This document shows, in pieces, positions 32,501 to 42,907 of a DNA stretch of 64,000 nt. The stretch is from Marvania coccoides (Eukaryota > Chlorophyta > Trebouxiophyceae > Chlorellales > Chlorellaceae). The position numbers and the translations under genes are program-made. Under the pieces are notes generated by a model that was not told the origin of the DNA, did not search any database, and saw nothing but the letters and a program-made list of their open reading frames with translations. The DNA lies in assembly GCA_963854735.1 (NCBI GenBank), contig OY978104.1, positions 992,001 through 1,056,000 on the forward strand, in the 5' to 3' direction. Positions within the stretch are counted from its first letter, which is position 1. Every line of letters starts with the position of its first letter.

Positions 32501-33368
32501 CCTTGGCTCAGTAAATGCTTACGTATATGATGGCGGACTGCATGGCGTTGTTTACGTGTTTAATAAATTTGAAAGCGGGTGGAGCACTGGATTTTCTCTT
32601 CTCCCCTCAACCCCTTTTTTGCCGCATTTGACTTACGGATACAGTGTCGCCATTTCAGGAGATGGATCTACAATAATTATTGGGGCTAGCCTGTCCTTAG
32701 GCCCAATTTTGTATACGAAACTTGAAAATGGTTGGAGCGATGGCATTGCTATCAACCCATCTCTTCCTGTTCCTGACACTCTTGGTCGTGTTGGCATTAG
32801 CTTTGATGGCAACGTAATAGTTGAAGGGCGTTCCAATATTGACGGCAGCAGCGTTCACGTTTTCACTAAATCTGGGGTTGAATGGGAAGAGACCCTCGTT
32901 TTGAACAGAAATACTTCGGCTTGGGAATTTGGTATATCTTCTTTATCTGTTGCAATCGCTGGCGATGGTTCTACCATGGTTATTGGCGCCCCCTACAATG
33001 ACAACAAGGGAGCAGCATATGTTTTTACTAAATCCGCAAGCGGATGGGACAATGGAACTTCGCTTTTGCATGACGCCGTCGACATGTCTTTTGGGGGAAG
33101 TGCTACCGTTTCTTATGATGGGGATATTTTGATCATTGGAGAATATTCGAACGCATACATATTCACAAAGTCTACTGCTGGGTGGACCAACGGTACATCT
33201 CTTTTCTCCCCTGGTCTTTATTCCCCTCAACCTACTGGGTGGGCTTCATTTGCGTGTATACCTCGCATCTCTATGGATAAATCGACTGTGGTTGTGGGTG
33301 CACCCGGCACTAGTTTTGAACCCAATCGTGTTACTTCGGGGTATGTATATGTATTTGATTACCAATAA
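29557..33368 (+). CDS. Secreted modular surface protein: Cys-rich repeats, Pro hinge, FG-GAP-like propeller
   Basis: Exons 29557-29607, 29673-29744, 29903-29995, 30118-30219, 30348-30518, 30630-30894, 31044-32134 and 32235-33368 give 992 residues. Exon 1 is a signal peptide (MLCLAVVAFLPVHVNG). Exons 2-5 each begin with a Cys codon, are phase 0 at both ends and encode furin/EGF-like Cys-rich modules (CRQGYTLIGNSCEECLPNC). Exon 6 has GRRLLQQ, typical of algal extracellular proteins; its reading frame is the least certain part. Exon 7 holds an SPPPPP-type hinge and an unassigned Cys-containing domain. Exon 8 has seven repeats around AISGDGSTIIIGA and GAAYVFTKSASGW, spaced about 50 residues, matching a seven-bladed propeller. 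No membrane anchor or GPI signal is seen at the C-terminus. Binding partner unknown. Confidence 0.7.
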
Positions 33369-33593
33369 TGTTAGCTTTGCTATGTAATAATTGTTTATTA
33401 ATGAGAATGTCTCTATCTTAGGGACGCGCCTCCATCAGCCACTTCTCCACAGCTCAAGACAACACGGACTGAAAGTCAGCAGTTTGCTATACAAGCTTTA
33501 CTTTACGGGGTTTGTGTCCGTGGGGGCGACGGAACCGCACCGTCGCCCACAGCGTAAGACTCTGGCCCCTGCATTCCTGAGTCCCCCGGCAAC

Positions 33594-34120
33594 GATAAGT
33601 GCCGGATCTTCCACCGGGCCTTTCTGCGACGGCTGCTGGGGGTACGGAAGGCCACGACCAATGTTGGCGCAGCAAAATGTATTTGCACAGCGCTGCTGGG
33701 CATAATCGACGCTTTAGGCCTGGAACGCGGCGTGGTGCCCGCGGTGAGCGCCGACCTGGACGACCCCAGGCTGGCGGGCGGCTATGCGCCAACGCTACAT
33801 GGAATCTTACCGTCAGCAATCGGGGACTAAAATTGTTTTTTACAAGACAATAATTTGGGGGGACAACACCACAATGAGTTCTTATATTTTGCAGCCGTAT
33901 CATTATTCTATTCTTTCGGTCCCACGGCGGGTTTCTTCGGTGAGGTTCCGAAGGAGCTCGCATCATCTTGGGGTGGAGACGGGGCGGTTCATTGGTCGGC
34001 TGCACACCCAGCGGGCATGCCGTTTGTGTGCATCTGGGTCCTGCGAGGACGAAGTGCACATGGTATTTCACTGCACATGCCCTTCTTTGGTTGCAGTTAG
34101 TGAATCTGACTCATCTTTGT
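33594..34120 (+). mobile_element. Decayed non-LTR retrotransposon (LINE) 3' fragment
   Basis: Two pieces in different frames match the C-terminus of LINE-type reverse transcriptase proteins. The frame from 33594 to the TAA at 33828 reads FHRAFLRRLLGVRKATTN. A second frame, about 33943-34075, reads VRFRRSSHHLGVETGRF, then CRLCASGSCEDEVHMVFHC, the terminal Cys/His knuckle. The frame break shows it is dead. No reverse-transcriptase catalytic motif or target-site duplication was found, so the ends are approximate. Confidence 0.6.
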
Positions 34121-34778
34121 TTCCTGATACGTCATCATCATCACCTTATTCTTCTTCTCCTTCGATTTTTTACAGCAAGCCATAAAGCCACGTATGCTGT
34201 TAACGCCAGCACTTCCTGCGCGATGATGTTGGGTTCGAAGATCGAGGGCCTGACAGGGGAGCCCGCGGGCGCTGCCAGCAGGATGCGGCACTGTTGAGGA
34301 ACTCTAGAGCTCTGGGGACTCGGACGGGAAGCACCTGCCGGGGAAGGAAACCTGAGGGCCATGGTCGGCGCCTACTGCTGGCTTCCTCCCCCTGGGGCCT
34401 CTTCATCGAGCTAAAACATCCTCGGGGCACGCTTGGTTGAAGAAAAGTATTCGGCTTGCAGCTTGCCCCTGAAAGGAGAATGCGGCAGCACACTTAAAAT
34501 TTGACTCTTGCAGCTGTGACAAATATTTCAGTACTGCGCTGCCGTTCTGCGGTTCATCCCGGTGGCATTTACGCTCTCGTTCGCTCTGATGCCGCTGCAG
34601 CACTGCAAGAAGAAATATCTACAGGGCACACCTCATCGCATGTCAGGCGGAGACGCTCCCTTCCCCGACAATGCCAATTGCAATAAGGCCAGGCTGTGGC
34701 AAGCAAATTAGTGAGGAATATGGAGAGAATTGGCGCAGGCTAAGATGAGTAAAATGCAAAGAGTTATATTGGACTTTT
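34121..34778. other. Unassigned sequence after LINE fragment
   Basis: 658 bp with a TCATCATCATCA stretch at 34132 and no convincing coding frame. May contain more of the decayed element. Confidence 0.4.
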
Positions 34779-35024
34779 TCAGTCAGTTTTGTTTTCAGGT
34801 GCCGGCTCAATTGGCTGGTCAGCTGAAACTGCCTCCTCTGGCTGGTCAGCTGAGGCTCCCTCCTCTGCGGCAGTGTGGGGTCTCTTGGTGGGGGACTGTG
34901 CTTTCTTGTCAGGGGAGGCGCTCGCCTGGCGCTTCGGCTTGGACGGGGACACTTGCTGGATCGCCTCATCGAGCTGGGACAGCCCAAAGCGCGAGAACGT
35001 TGCTGGGGCGAACGCGGTCTTCAT
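34779..35024 (-). CDS. Small basic SPxK-motif protein, hypothetical
   Basis: Single-exon frame of 81 residues starting MKTAFAPATFSRFGLSQLDE. The middle has three S-P-x-K motifs (SPSK, SPDK, SPTK) amid Lys/Arg, of the kind that bind the DNA minor groove in linker histones and related proteins. The end is acidic with a duplicated SADQP word. There is no splice donor I trust. It could be a gene, a pseudogene fragment or chance; the amino-acid pattern is more protein-like than its neighbours' antisense frames. Confidence 0.35.
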   Translation of the reverse strand: MKTAFAPATFSRFGLSQLDEAIQQVSPSKPKRQASASPDKKAQSPTKRPHTAAEEGASADQPEEAVSADQPIEPAPENKTD

Positions 35025-35487
35025 GTCATGTTCACAATTTCCAAATTCATTGTAACCAAGTGAGATAGAAAAACCGTTCAGACGCTAATCGGCCTGAAAG
35101 CAAACTTGTTTCCATGAGTTTGAGGATAATATTTAGTAGCAGCGGGTAGAAGCAGCATTCGGTCGAACCCGACCTCACTACGGTAGCTGCACTACGGCGG
35201 TGCTTGTCGTGTCATTGGAGTACAACAGCGTTTATCTGGCTCCTCCTCGCTTTAACTTAAACAGACTAATTTTTGCAAGCAGCCACACGGCCGTACCTTA
35301 GGTGAGGAAGGGATATCATTTGTTCGTAAAAAAGATTTAAATAAATCAAAAGTTCTATTTGCTCACTCACTCACTTATTATAAAATAACTTAGCCTAGAC
35401 ATAAAATTACTCTGCCCAACTCATCTCCGCTGCACAAAAACTCCATCACCAGGTCAAAGCTCAGACTCCCGCCGACCTCATTTACAC
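35025..35487. other. Intergenic, probable promoter of 35488 gene
   Basis: 463 bp. An AT-rich stretch (35320-35410) with CTCACTCACTCACTTATTATAAAATAACTT lies about 90-130 bp before the ATG at 35488; TATAAAA at about 35378 is a candidate core element. Words at 35224-35266 echo the USP intron. Confidence 0.4.
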
Positions 35488-35889
35488 ATGTTTAAACTTC
35501 TTGCCGCCGTGGTGCTGGTGGCAACCTGCCTCCTCGTCCAACCCGCCGCTGCCCAGGCGAATTACACCATAATTATGCTGGATACGCCTGTAATTACCGC
35601 TGAGACCAACCCGTTCGAATGCACGGTAGCTGGCCAACCTACTGACCGCATTCCCATGTTCTATGCCAATGGCGTCGGAAATGCGGCATGCGTCGTTATC
35701 AGCAACCATTACTACACCGTCGGACAAATGCTGCATAAAATGTACGTCGCCAAGGGTTTCTCGTACACCGTGAAATACGCCGGCACGCCGACTGTCGGCT
35801 CAGTTGTGCAAGTCGCATTTCAATCGTTGACAAACAAGAAGATCAAGTTCTCATACTATGCCACAGCAGGCAAGGTGGTGCTCAAGTAA
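35488..35889 (+). CDS. Small secreted protein, function unknown
   Basis: Single exon, 133 residues. A clear signal peptide, MFKLLAAVVLVATCLLVQPA, is followed by AAAQA, a good cleavage site. The mature part (about 108 residues) is strand-rich (SYTVKYAGTPTVGSVVQVAF) with two Cys (about 46 and 70) that could form one disulphide. It ends FSYYATAGKVVLK. I recognise no family. The lack of introns is unusual beside its neighbours. Confidence 0.65.
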   Translation: MFKLLAAVVLVATCLLVQPAAAQANYTIIMLDTPVITAETNPFECTVAGQPTDRIPMFYANGVGNAACVVISNHYYTVGQMLHKMYVAKGFSYTVKYAGTPTVGSVVQVAFQSLTNKKIKFSYYATAGKVVLK

Positions 35890-36361
35890 TACTGCTGCAT
35901 GCTTTTCGAATTGTTTTCTTCTCTTTGCTTGGTTTCTTCTTCCATCGCTGTCCACAACCATTTATGCTGTCTTAAAATCTCCAATGTTTGAGACGGAGAA
36001 TTTTGTTGCATAGTTCTACTGAAAATAACTTTCGCTTGTTCCTAACCCTTTTTTCAATAACTTGGTCAAAATTTTCCACCCAATTTTTTCTTTGTATTTT
36101 GTTTTTGTTTCCCTTTTTTCGTTTAGCTGATTTTTTTCATACGCTCAATATGCCCTGATTTGTAAGAAATTAACTCAGCACATTGCTATGACCAAAGCGC
36201 AAACTACTAACCCCTCGCGCAGCTTCAAGCCGCACTGAAAGAAGGCTGCAAGCGGCAGAACGGTTCTGTGAATTCTCAACCGATAAATACCAAAACATTT
36301 GAAAAAAAACCAGCCAGCTGCATTTCCACCAACACACAAATATGTTTCAAATTTTGCAATC
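35890..36361. other. Convergent intergenic region
   Basis: 472 bp, T-rich. A stretch at 36131-36155 (TTTTTTTCATACGCTCAATA then TGCCC) resembles the terminal part of the dispersed 75-bp repeat and may be a degenerate fourth copy. No gene seen. Confidence 0.4.
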
Positions 36362-39300
36362 TCACAAGCACCTCATGACCTGACGGACATAGCTGTCATA
36401 GGCCTGCTCAACCACAGCACTCGTCTGTCCATCCACAGTGCCCCCAACCTTTAAGGAAGCAGCAGCACCACCCTCAGCGTCGCCTGACATGCCTTCCTCG
36501 CCGCCAATCTCCCATCCAGCCTCCACTGCAGCAGCCAGAATCGCAGCGCCGCCGTCTGCCAAGCCCCCCAGCGCCAGCAGCTCCGCCGCTTCCCCCAGCA
36601 GCCCAGCCCCCACCAGCAGCCCAGCCGCGCCCCACAGCCTCCCCTCGGCGTCTGCCACGTGCGTGGCCCAGCGTTCCAGCGGCGCAACGCGCGCAGCAGG
36701 ATTCAAAGACCCCGCTGCCAGCGCCGCCGCGTTGCCCCACATCCCCGCGTCCTGCAGGATGTTCACCGCGTCGTCAAACTCCCCCGTGGCGCACAGCAGC
36801 GGCACCCCCAGCAGCACGTCCCCCGCTGCGGCGGCGTTAGCAGACGTCACTTTGGCTGCCTGCACAAACAGTGTGCGTGCCGCGGCGTCCACCACGCGGC
36901 TGGACTCGCTGCTGGCAGTCTCTTCCCCTGCGTCGTGCTGGTGCAGCCCGCACGCAAAGGCCATGCCTAGTGCGCACAGAGAGTCCCGATAAAATCGAGC
37001 CGAACGGCCGGGGGGGGAGGCCAGCAGGAAGCCCACGGCGGCGTGGAGGTCGCCTAGCGATAGCAGCTCCAGCGCGCGCTTTTCTTGCAGCGCTTCTGAG
37101 GATTCAAACACACGGCGCCCCATTTGGCCGTGCCACCCAGAGCGCTCAGCAGCCGCAGCACGCTCCCCTGCAACGCACCACAGCACGCCCGACGTGGGTT
37201 CCAATGAAGGGACCGCAGAGTCCCCCCCCTTGAGCAGGCGCAGTGTGCCTGGCAGGCGCTGCCAGAACGTAACCTCTTCTGGACTGCCTCCAATGCCTGC
37301 AGCGACCTCCATGCGGCGTGAAGTGCTCCCAGCGGTCAATGCAGCGTCATAAAAGTTTAGCTCCGCGTTCGTGAGGGGCCCCGCCAGCCCGCGGGCCTCG
37401 GTGCAAGCCGCCAGCGCCGCCGCCAGTGCTCCACAGGCATCGGCTGTTCCTCGCCCTTTGGACGCAACAGAAGAAGGCACCACGCGCTCCGAGTACCCTC
37501 CAGGCACGATACCTACCGCAGACAGTCGGCCGGGGGCTTGCATCCCTGCGGGGGAGGGACTTTCGCCCCCTTCCATGCCGCCACCGCCCCGCCCCGCTAA
37601 AGTTTGCCTCAACTGGTCTTTTCCGACCGACGCCAGGTCCTTCACCGCGCCCCCCAGGGACTTGAACGTCTGGGCGCCCCGCCCCGCGGGCTGGCGGTAC
37701 CCCAGCTTCGCGGCAGCTTCCTCCACACTGCGTTTGACGGGGCTGTGGCCCCCGCCGCCCCCCGCTGCCTCTTCAGCCCTGCTGGCCTCGGCGTTCTGCT
37801 CCAGCAGCGTGGCCAAGGTGTCAGTCATGCCTGCTGCCCCTTTGGGCGTGCTCTGGTCGGTCGAGTATTCATTGGGAGAGAGGAGAGGCGACGTAGGTAG
37901 AGAGTGCTTGGCGGCGTAGTCTACTGCTGCGCTGGGGGGCAGCCACGCCCACAGCTCCGCGTCCACCTTCTCCATGACGTGACGCGGCGCTTTGGCCGCC
38001 CCAGCGCGGCGCAGCAGCGCCGTTGGCGCCCCCCGCTGCAGCAGCAGCCGCAGCAGCAGCCGCAGCGGGCGAGGCAGGAGGTAGGCCGAGCCCATCTTAG
38101 GGGGCGGGGCCAAGGGAATGATGGCGTGACCGGCGCTGCCGCGCGACCTTTCTTCTGCCCCGGAAGAAAGTAAGTTGTGTTTTCTTCCTGTCACTTCCAC
38201 GATGGCCAATGCCCCGCTGTCTGTGGTGACCGCCAGGGCCGCGCCGCGGCCAAACGGCTTCGGCAGCGGCACCCAGTCAATGCCCACCACCCTCCCCACC
38301 GCTGCAGCCCCTGCTGCCCATGTGGCGGCAGTGGAGTGCAACTGACCGCCAGCATCTAAAGAAAGCACCGCAAACGCGCCGGAAGAGGCCAGCACCGCGA
38401 GGCGAGCCACCACGGTGGTGGACACTGGCGGGCCTGCGTTGGGGAGAGGCGCAATGACCAGGCCATGGATTCGGCCACAGGTGGTGTCAACTGCCACAGT
38501 GCGCCCTGATGCGGTGTCCCAGCGCACTAGCGTGCCGTTGTGACCGCCCAGGAACACCAGGGGGCCCCACGACGAGGCGCACGTCGCCCTGAAATCTGCA
38601 AAAGCAATTGATTTTTTTGAAGAACATTGGGTTAACTAGAAAAAGAAGACAGTAAAAAACAGAGTAGAAATAGCATCGAAATCAATTACTAGAACATTCA
38701 ATCAAATAAGCATACCTCCCGAGGCCAGCTGCGGCCAGCTGGGCATGCGCGGCTTGGTGTCGTTGATGCGGCGCCCCTGCACCGACAGCACCCCAATGCG
38801 GCCATCCGCCAGCGTAAACACCAGCCGCTCCTCCGGCAAGTCTTCCAGCGCCGGCGGGGACGCGGCGGAGCAGTCTGCGGGCGGCGCATCGTGAACCCAC
38901 GCTGTGGGTTCCTCCGTCCCAGCTTCAGCCCTCAACACCCACTCCACGGAGGTGAATTGAAGGTCCACCTGGCGCAGGCGGAAGGGCGGCGAGCCCTCAG
39001 GGGTGGTCCACACTTCGGAGGCCAGCCCCCTGAAGATTACAAGCAGGTACGAGCCGTCTGGGGAGGCTCGAAGACCGGTGATGGGCCCTCGCTCTGGGGC
39101 GCCGTCGCGCAGCGCCACGCTGCCCCCTGCGCGGAAATCGGTCAGCACCAGGTGGTTGACCCAGTCCCCTGCGGCGGTGCGCTGCGAGGAGTAGCTCACT
39201 GCTCGCGAGGATGCTCCAAGCCATCGCACCCCCAAAACGGGCGCTGGGTGGAGGACTAGGCAGGTGGAGGTGTCCAGGTGGAGCGTGGATAGGCGACCGC

Positions 39301-41023
39301 GACGCACGGCCACGAGCTCCAGCGTGCCTGCAGCTGTGCCTGCGAGCAGTGCCCCCGCAGCACAGCCATTGACTGACAGCGCCGCCGGCAGCGCGCTGAA
39401 GGCCGAAACCATGCCGGATAGGGCGTGGAGGGATCCTAGGAGGCGGGCTTCCTGCAACAGCTGCGGCGCGGCGGATCTGGGGGGCAGCGTGCCCCGCAGC
39501 AGCGGAAACCGCCACAGCCAGGCATCACCATCAGAAGAAAGCGCAACCACAGCCACAGCAGGCGCATCAGACGAGTTCAAACTGTGTGCATCTGTTGGTG
39601 CGCCACCCGCGCCCTCAAAACTGGGGTTTGAGGGGCCGCTTTGGTCGCTGAGGCGGGGAGTTGTGGCTGGAGACGCCAACTGCCGCACGCGGCCTGGATG
39701 GGGCGCTTCCGCGTCCATTATGCTGCTGCTGTCTTCTCGCAGGCTGTCTAGAGCTGGCTCCACTTCCCCTGAGCCCCTGCTGTCCTCCAGCAGCGGCCCA
39801 CAGCGGGCGCCAGCCACCACCGCCAAAATTTGCCCAAAGGCCGATGCACTGCCTCCCCCTGAGGACTGTCCTGCCCCCGAAGAAGCGGTTGTGGAGGTCG
39901 AGATGCCCGCGGCTTTGTTGAGTGCCTGTGAGGCCAGCGCCACGTGCTGCACCAGGGTAAAAACGAGGGAAGCTTCCCGACGCTGCCACGCAGAAACACT
40001 GCCGTCCACATGGCAGCAGTACACGCAATCGATGCCCGGGTCTTGTGGAGCAACTCCCGCCACCGCGTACCCAAAGCTGCCCAGCACATAGTCTAGCGCA
40101 GGCAGACCTGGCGGCAATTTTGTCACCGCCGCCGGGTGACCATATTCCAGGTCAAAAACGATCAACTCTCGAGCCAGGACCAGCAGCAGCAGCTCCGCGG
40201 TCCCTGGCAACGCGCACCGCAGTCCTCCAGCGCTGATTTCCGCCTGGAACCGCTGATATTTCACTTTTCCGGCAGCTGGAGCGTCCAAGCGAAGAGTGGC
40301 GAACGCGCCCACCGCGGTGCTCAGCACGATCCTGCGGCGGTCGCACGGGTCGGTGTGCAGCGAGTTGAAGGCGTCAGATGGGCCCAGATCCCTGCGCCAC
40401 ACCACACTGCCACTGCGATAATCCCACAGCAATAGGTAGCCGGGCGCAAGGAGAATGGCCAGCAGGTTGCGTGCGGTAGCCCACACCAGGGCTTTGACGG
40501 GCGCACGCATCGTGTCGGACCTGCGCGCGCCTTCTGTGACCCCAAATCCCGAGTAAAAGGCATCTTCGAGGGAAGCAACCGGTGTGCCTGATAGGACGTC
40601 CCACACCACCACCCGCCCCTCTGTGTCCCCAGAAGCCAGCAGCAACGACATAGGGGCCTTTGATTCCGCCGCAGCGTCCAATGGGTGCCTGCAGAGAGGT
40701 ACGAAAAGAGGTGTCAGGAAAATGGGCGGTGAAGAGTAAAAAGTGGGAGACTTGCCAGTCCAGAGCTGTGACAGCAGCGCTTTGGTGGCCTCCCACCAAT
40801 GCTGTTGCTTGCACCATGGATGCGACCTGAAATTGGGGCAATTAAAAACAAAGTGAGCGAAGATTGGATGTCGACGATCAGAGAGAGATCTCACGTCTAC
40901 GACGATGACTGAAGACGCGGAGCCGTATGCCAGCAGTTCTCCATTGAACATCTTTGCTGCACAGTCCGTAGACACCCTCGGTGGGCGTGGCAAGTAGCCC
41001 AGCACCTCGAGCGATGTTGACAT
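36362..41023 (-). CDS. WDR11: WD-repeat protein 11 (WDR11)
   Basis: Twin beta-propeller scaffold that in animals works with FAM91A1 at endosome-to-Golgi tethering. Exons 40895-41023, 40756-40826, 38716-40688 and 36362-38595 give 1468 residues (human about 1220). The second intron is GC-AG (GCAAGT donor). N-terminal matches are GELLAYGSASSVIVVD, ALVGGHQSAAVTALDW and LLLASGDTEGRVVVWDVLSG. Mid-protein AELLLLVLARELIVFDLE and YLLVIFRGLASEVW align in order with WDR11. The C-terminal half has the helical part: LELLSLGDLHAAVGFLLAS, FYRDSLCALGMAFACG and MWGNAAALAAGSLNPAAR. Low-complexity Ser/Gly/Ala inserts explain the extra length. Its start is 201 bp from the stop of CWC2 on the same strand. Confidence 0.85.
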
Positions 41024-41224
41024 TTTTGCTAGTTTTTCTGTAAGTTATTGAGCTGGTGCTCACGTCCTTGACGGGGTATAGGTACCCATTATCGCGATTA
41101 TGTAAACACACATAAACAATTCATTGAAATTCGTCAGAATCGAGCCATTTTTCTTCACATTGTTGTCCATGCAAGGCCCCACTTCCTTCATTCCATTCAA
41201 TTTTACAGAGCTCTTTTCCATCAT

Positions 41225-42589
41225 TCATTCTCCATCATCAGACCCTGAGCCATACCCGCCTAGCAACCCACCCAGCAGGCCCAGTGCATCACCGTTGTCC
41301 ACTTTTCCCCCACCGCTTCCCCCCCCCGTTTTCTCCTGCTGCTGCTGCTTCATTTCTGCTGCAGGCCCGCCATTCTGCTGTGGTTGCTGCTTTTCTCCCC
41401 CTCTCTCGCCCTCTGCCCCAGGATCCACCGTCAGCTCATCATCGTAGGCCACATCAAAATCGTCTTCCTCCTCCTCCCCCTCTGCCGGCAAATACCGCTC
41501 AATATCGTCCTCCTCTTCAGCGGCGTCTCCACCTCTGCTTCTGTCCCCCCAGATCGCCTTCTCGTACTGCGCCACCAAAGCATTCTCAAACCCTCTCTCC
41601 ACTGCCACTGCCGCCCCTTCTCCCCGTCCTTCAGCCGATTCCCGCTGCTCAAACTGCTCCTCGGTGTCGGGATACTCCGACGCTGCGCCCCCCGGGCGGT
41701 AAGCCGCGCTCAGGCTGAGCTTCTGCAACCTTGCCCGCTTCTCTTCGGGACCCATCCCTTCCAGTGTGTTTAAATACGCCTGGGCCATCGCTTCTTCGCG
41801 CCCTCGCTTGGTGCGGTCCTGCGCCTTGGGGTTGGGGTCATCGTTGGCCCACCGCACGTCCAGCACGTGGTCCACTTTGATGCCGTTGAGGGTTTGTTGG
41901 TGCATCGCTGCCTTGGCAAACTCCGAAGAAGATCGCCAGGCGTAGCGAACGAAGCCGATGGCTTTGGAAGGCACCACGTTGACCGCCTCCATGGGTCCCC
42001 ACACCGCAAAGTCCTGCTCCATCGCCTTTTGCAGGTCGGAAGCTGGCTGAGTGGCAGCGCCCCCGAGGTATATGTAAAGAGTTGTGCAGTCGCGAGAGTA
42101 GGTGCCAACGCCTTTGGTTCCGGTGGCTTCTGCCAGCCGGTCGCGACCGAAGATGTCGTACTGCGGGGCGGCGCGGTGGCGGGCTTCGTCTGCCTGCGAC
42201 GGGATGCGGTGCAAAAAATTGCACTCGTGGCCATGGTGGCAGATTCCGCGCGCAAAGTAGATGCAAAAGTACTCGCACCCGGAGCGCTCGCCGCGGGTCC
42301 ACCCCGAGTCCAGGGAGGCGTGGCAGCGGTACTGGGAGCGCTCCTTGACGCCGCGGCCTTCGCGCGGTGGGCGGTGGCCTTTTTGCCGCCTGTGGTCCCA
42401 AATGTTGTACACAGCGGTGTCATTGGAGTGCTCCAGCCCCGTCACGGGGGAATCAACCTGCGGAAAGAAGCGTCAAAAGTTTTAGAACGGGCGGAGAGAA
42501 AGAGAAGAAGAAGTGATGATTTATTTTGAAACCAAAGGGGGATGTGATCACACCTGCTTTCGCGCAGGCCGCGATTGTTGGCCCTCCAT
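41225..42589 (-). CDS. CWC2: Pre-mRNA splicing factor CWC2/RBM22-like (CCCH + RRM)
   Basis: RNA-contacting spliceosome subunit (NineTeen complex) that binds U6 snRNA near the active site. Exons 42554-42589 (12 codons) and 41225-42457 give 422 residues. The zinc finger reads CEYFCIYFARGICHHGHEC then FLHRIP (C-x8-C-x5-C-x3-H type). An N-terminal SQYRCHASLDSGWTRG block precedes it, as in yeast Cwc2. The RRM follows: LYIYLGGAA (RNP2-like), WGPMEAVNVVPSKAIGFVRY (RNP1 is GFVRYAW), and VDHVLDVRWANDDPNP, the RRM end characteristic of Cwc2. The C-terminal 130 residues are acidic, then Gln/Gly-rich, and longer than in yeast. The short first exon supplies MEGQQSRPARKQ. Confidence 0.9.
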
Positions 42590-42907
42590 GTGATTTTTTT
42601 CGTGTTTTTTATTTGCTGAGAATAAGCGTGCGAAAAGCTTACGCTAAAAATATTCTTCTTCTTGCGCCTTGTCTCTGCTGAGGTTTTTACAAAAGCTGGG
42701 AGGAGTTTCGGCAAACTTTAGTGTGATCACTCTTTAATTTATTCATCTGGAGGGCATACAGGCACCGAGAGTGTATTTGCCTCTTCAATAAACAAATTCA
42801 TTGAAATAAACCTCCAGCCCAATGCGATGTCGACCCTTGAACACCCAATTGATCTTTAATCCACAGTAATCAGATCATAAATCAATACGGTGTCCGGTTC
42901 TGAGTAC
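42590..42907. promoter_or_regulatory. Divergent intergenic region
   Basis: 318 bp between the CWC2 and ORP start codons; AT-rich around 42735-42800. No specific motif recognised. Confidence 0.4.

Noticed and set aside
34225..34250. GGTTCGAAGATCGAGG as a tRNA B box
   Set aside because: No A box, anticodon arm or acceptor stem can be folded around it. The similar words at 8178 and 29341 also fail.
39264..40091. 275-codon plus-strand frame
   Set aside because: Antisense to WDR11 exon 3; no conserved motif.
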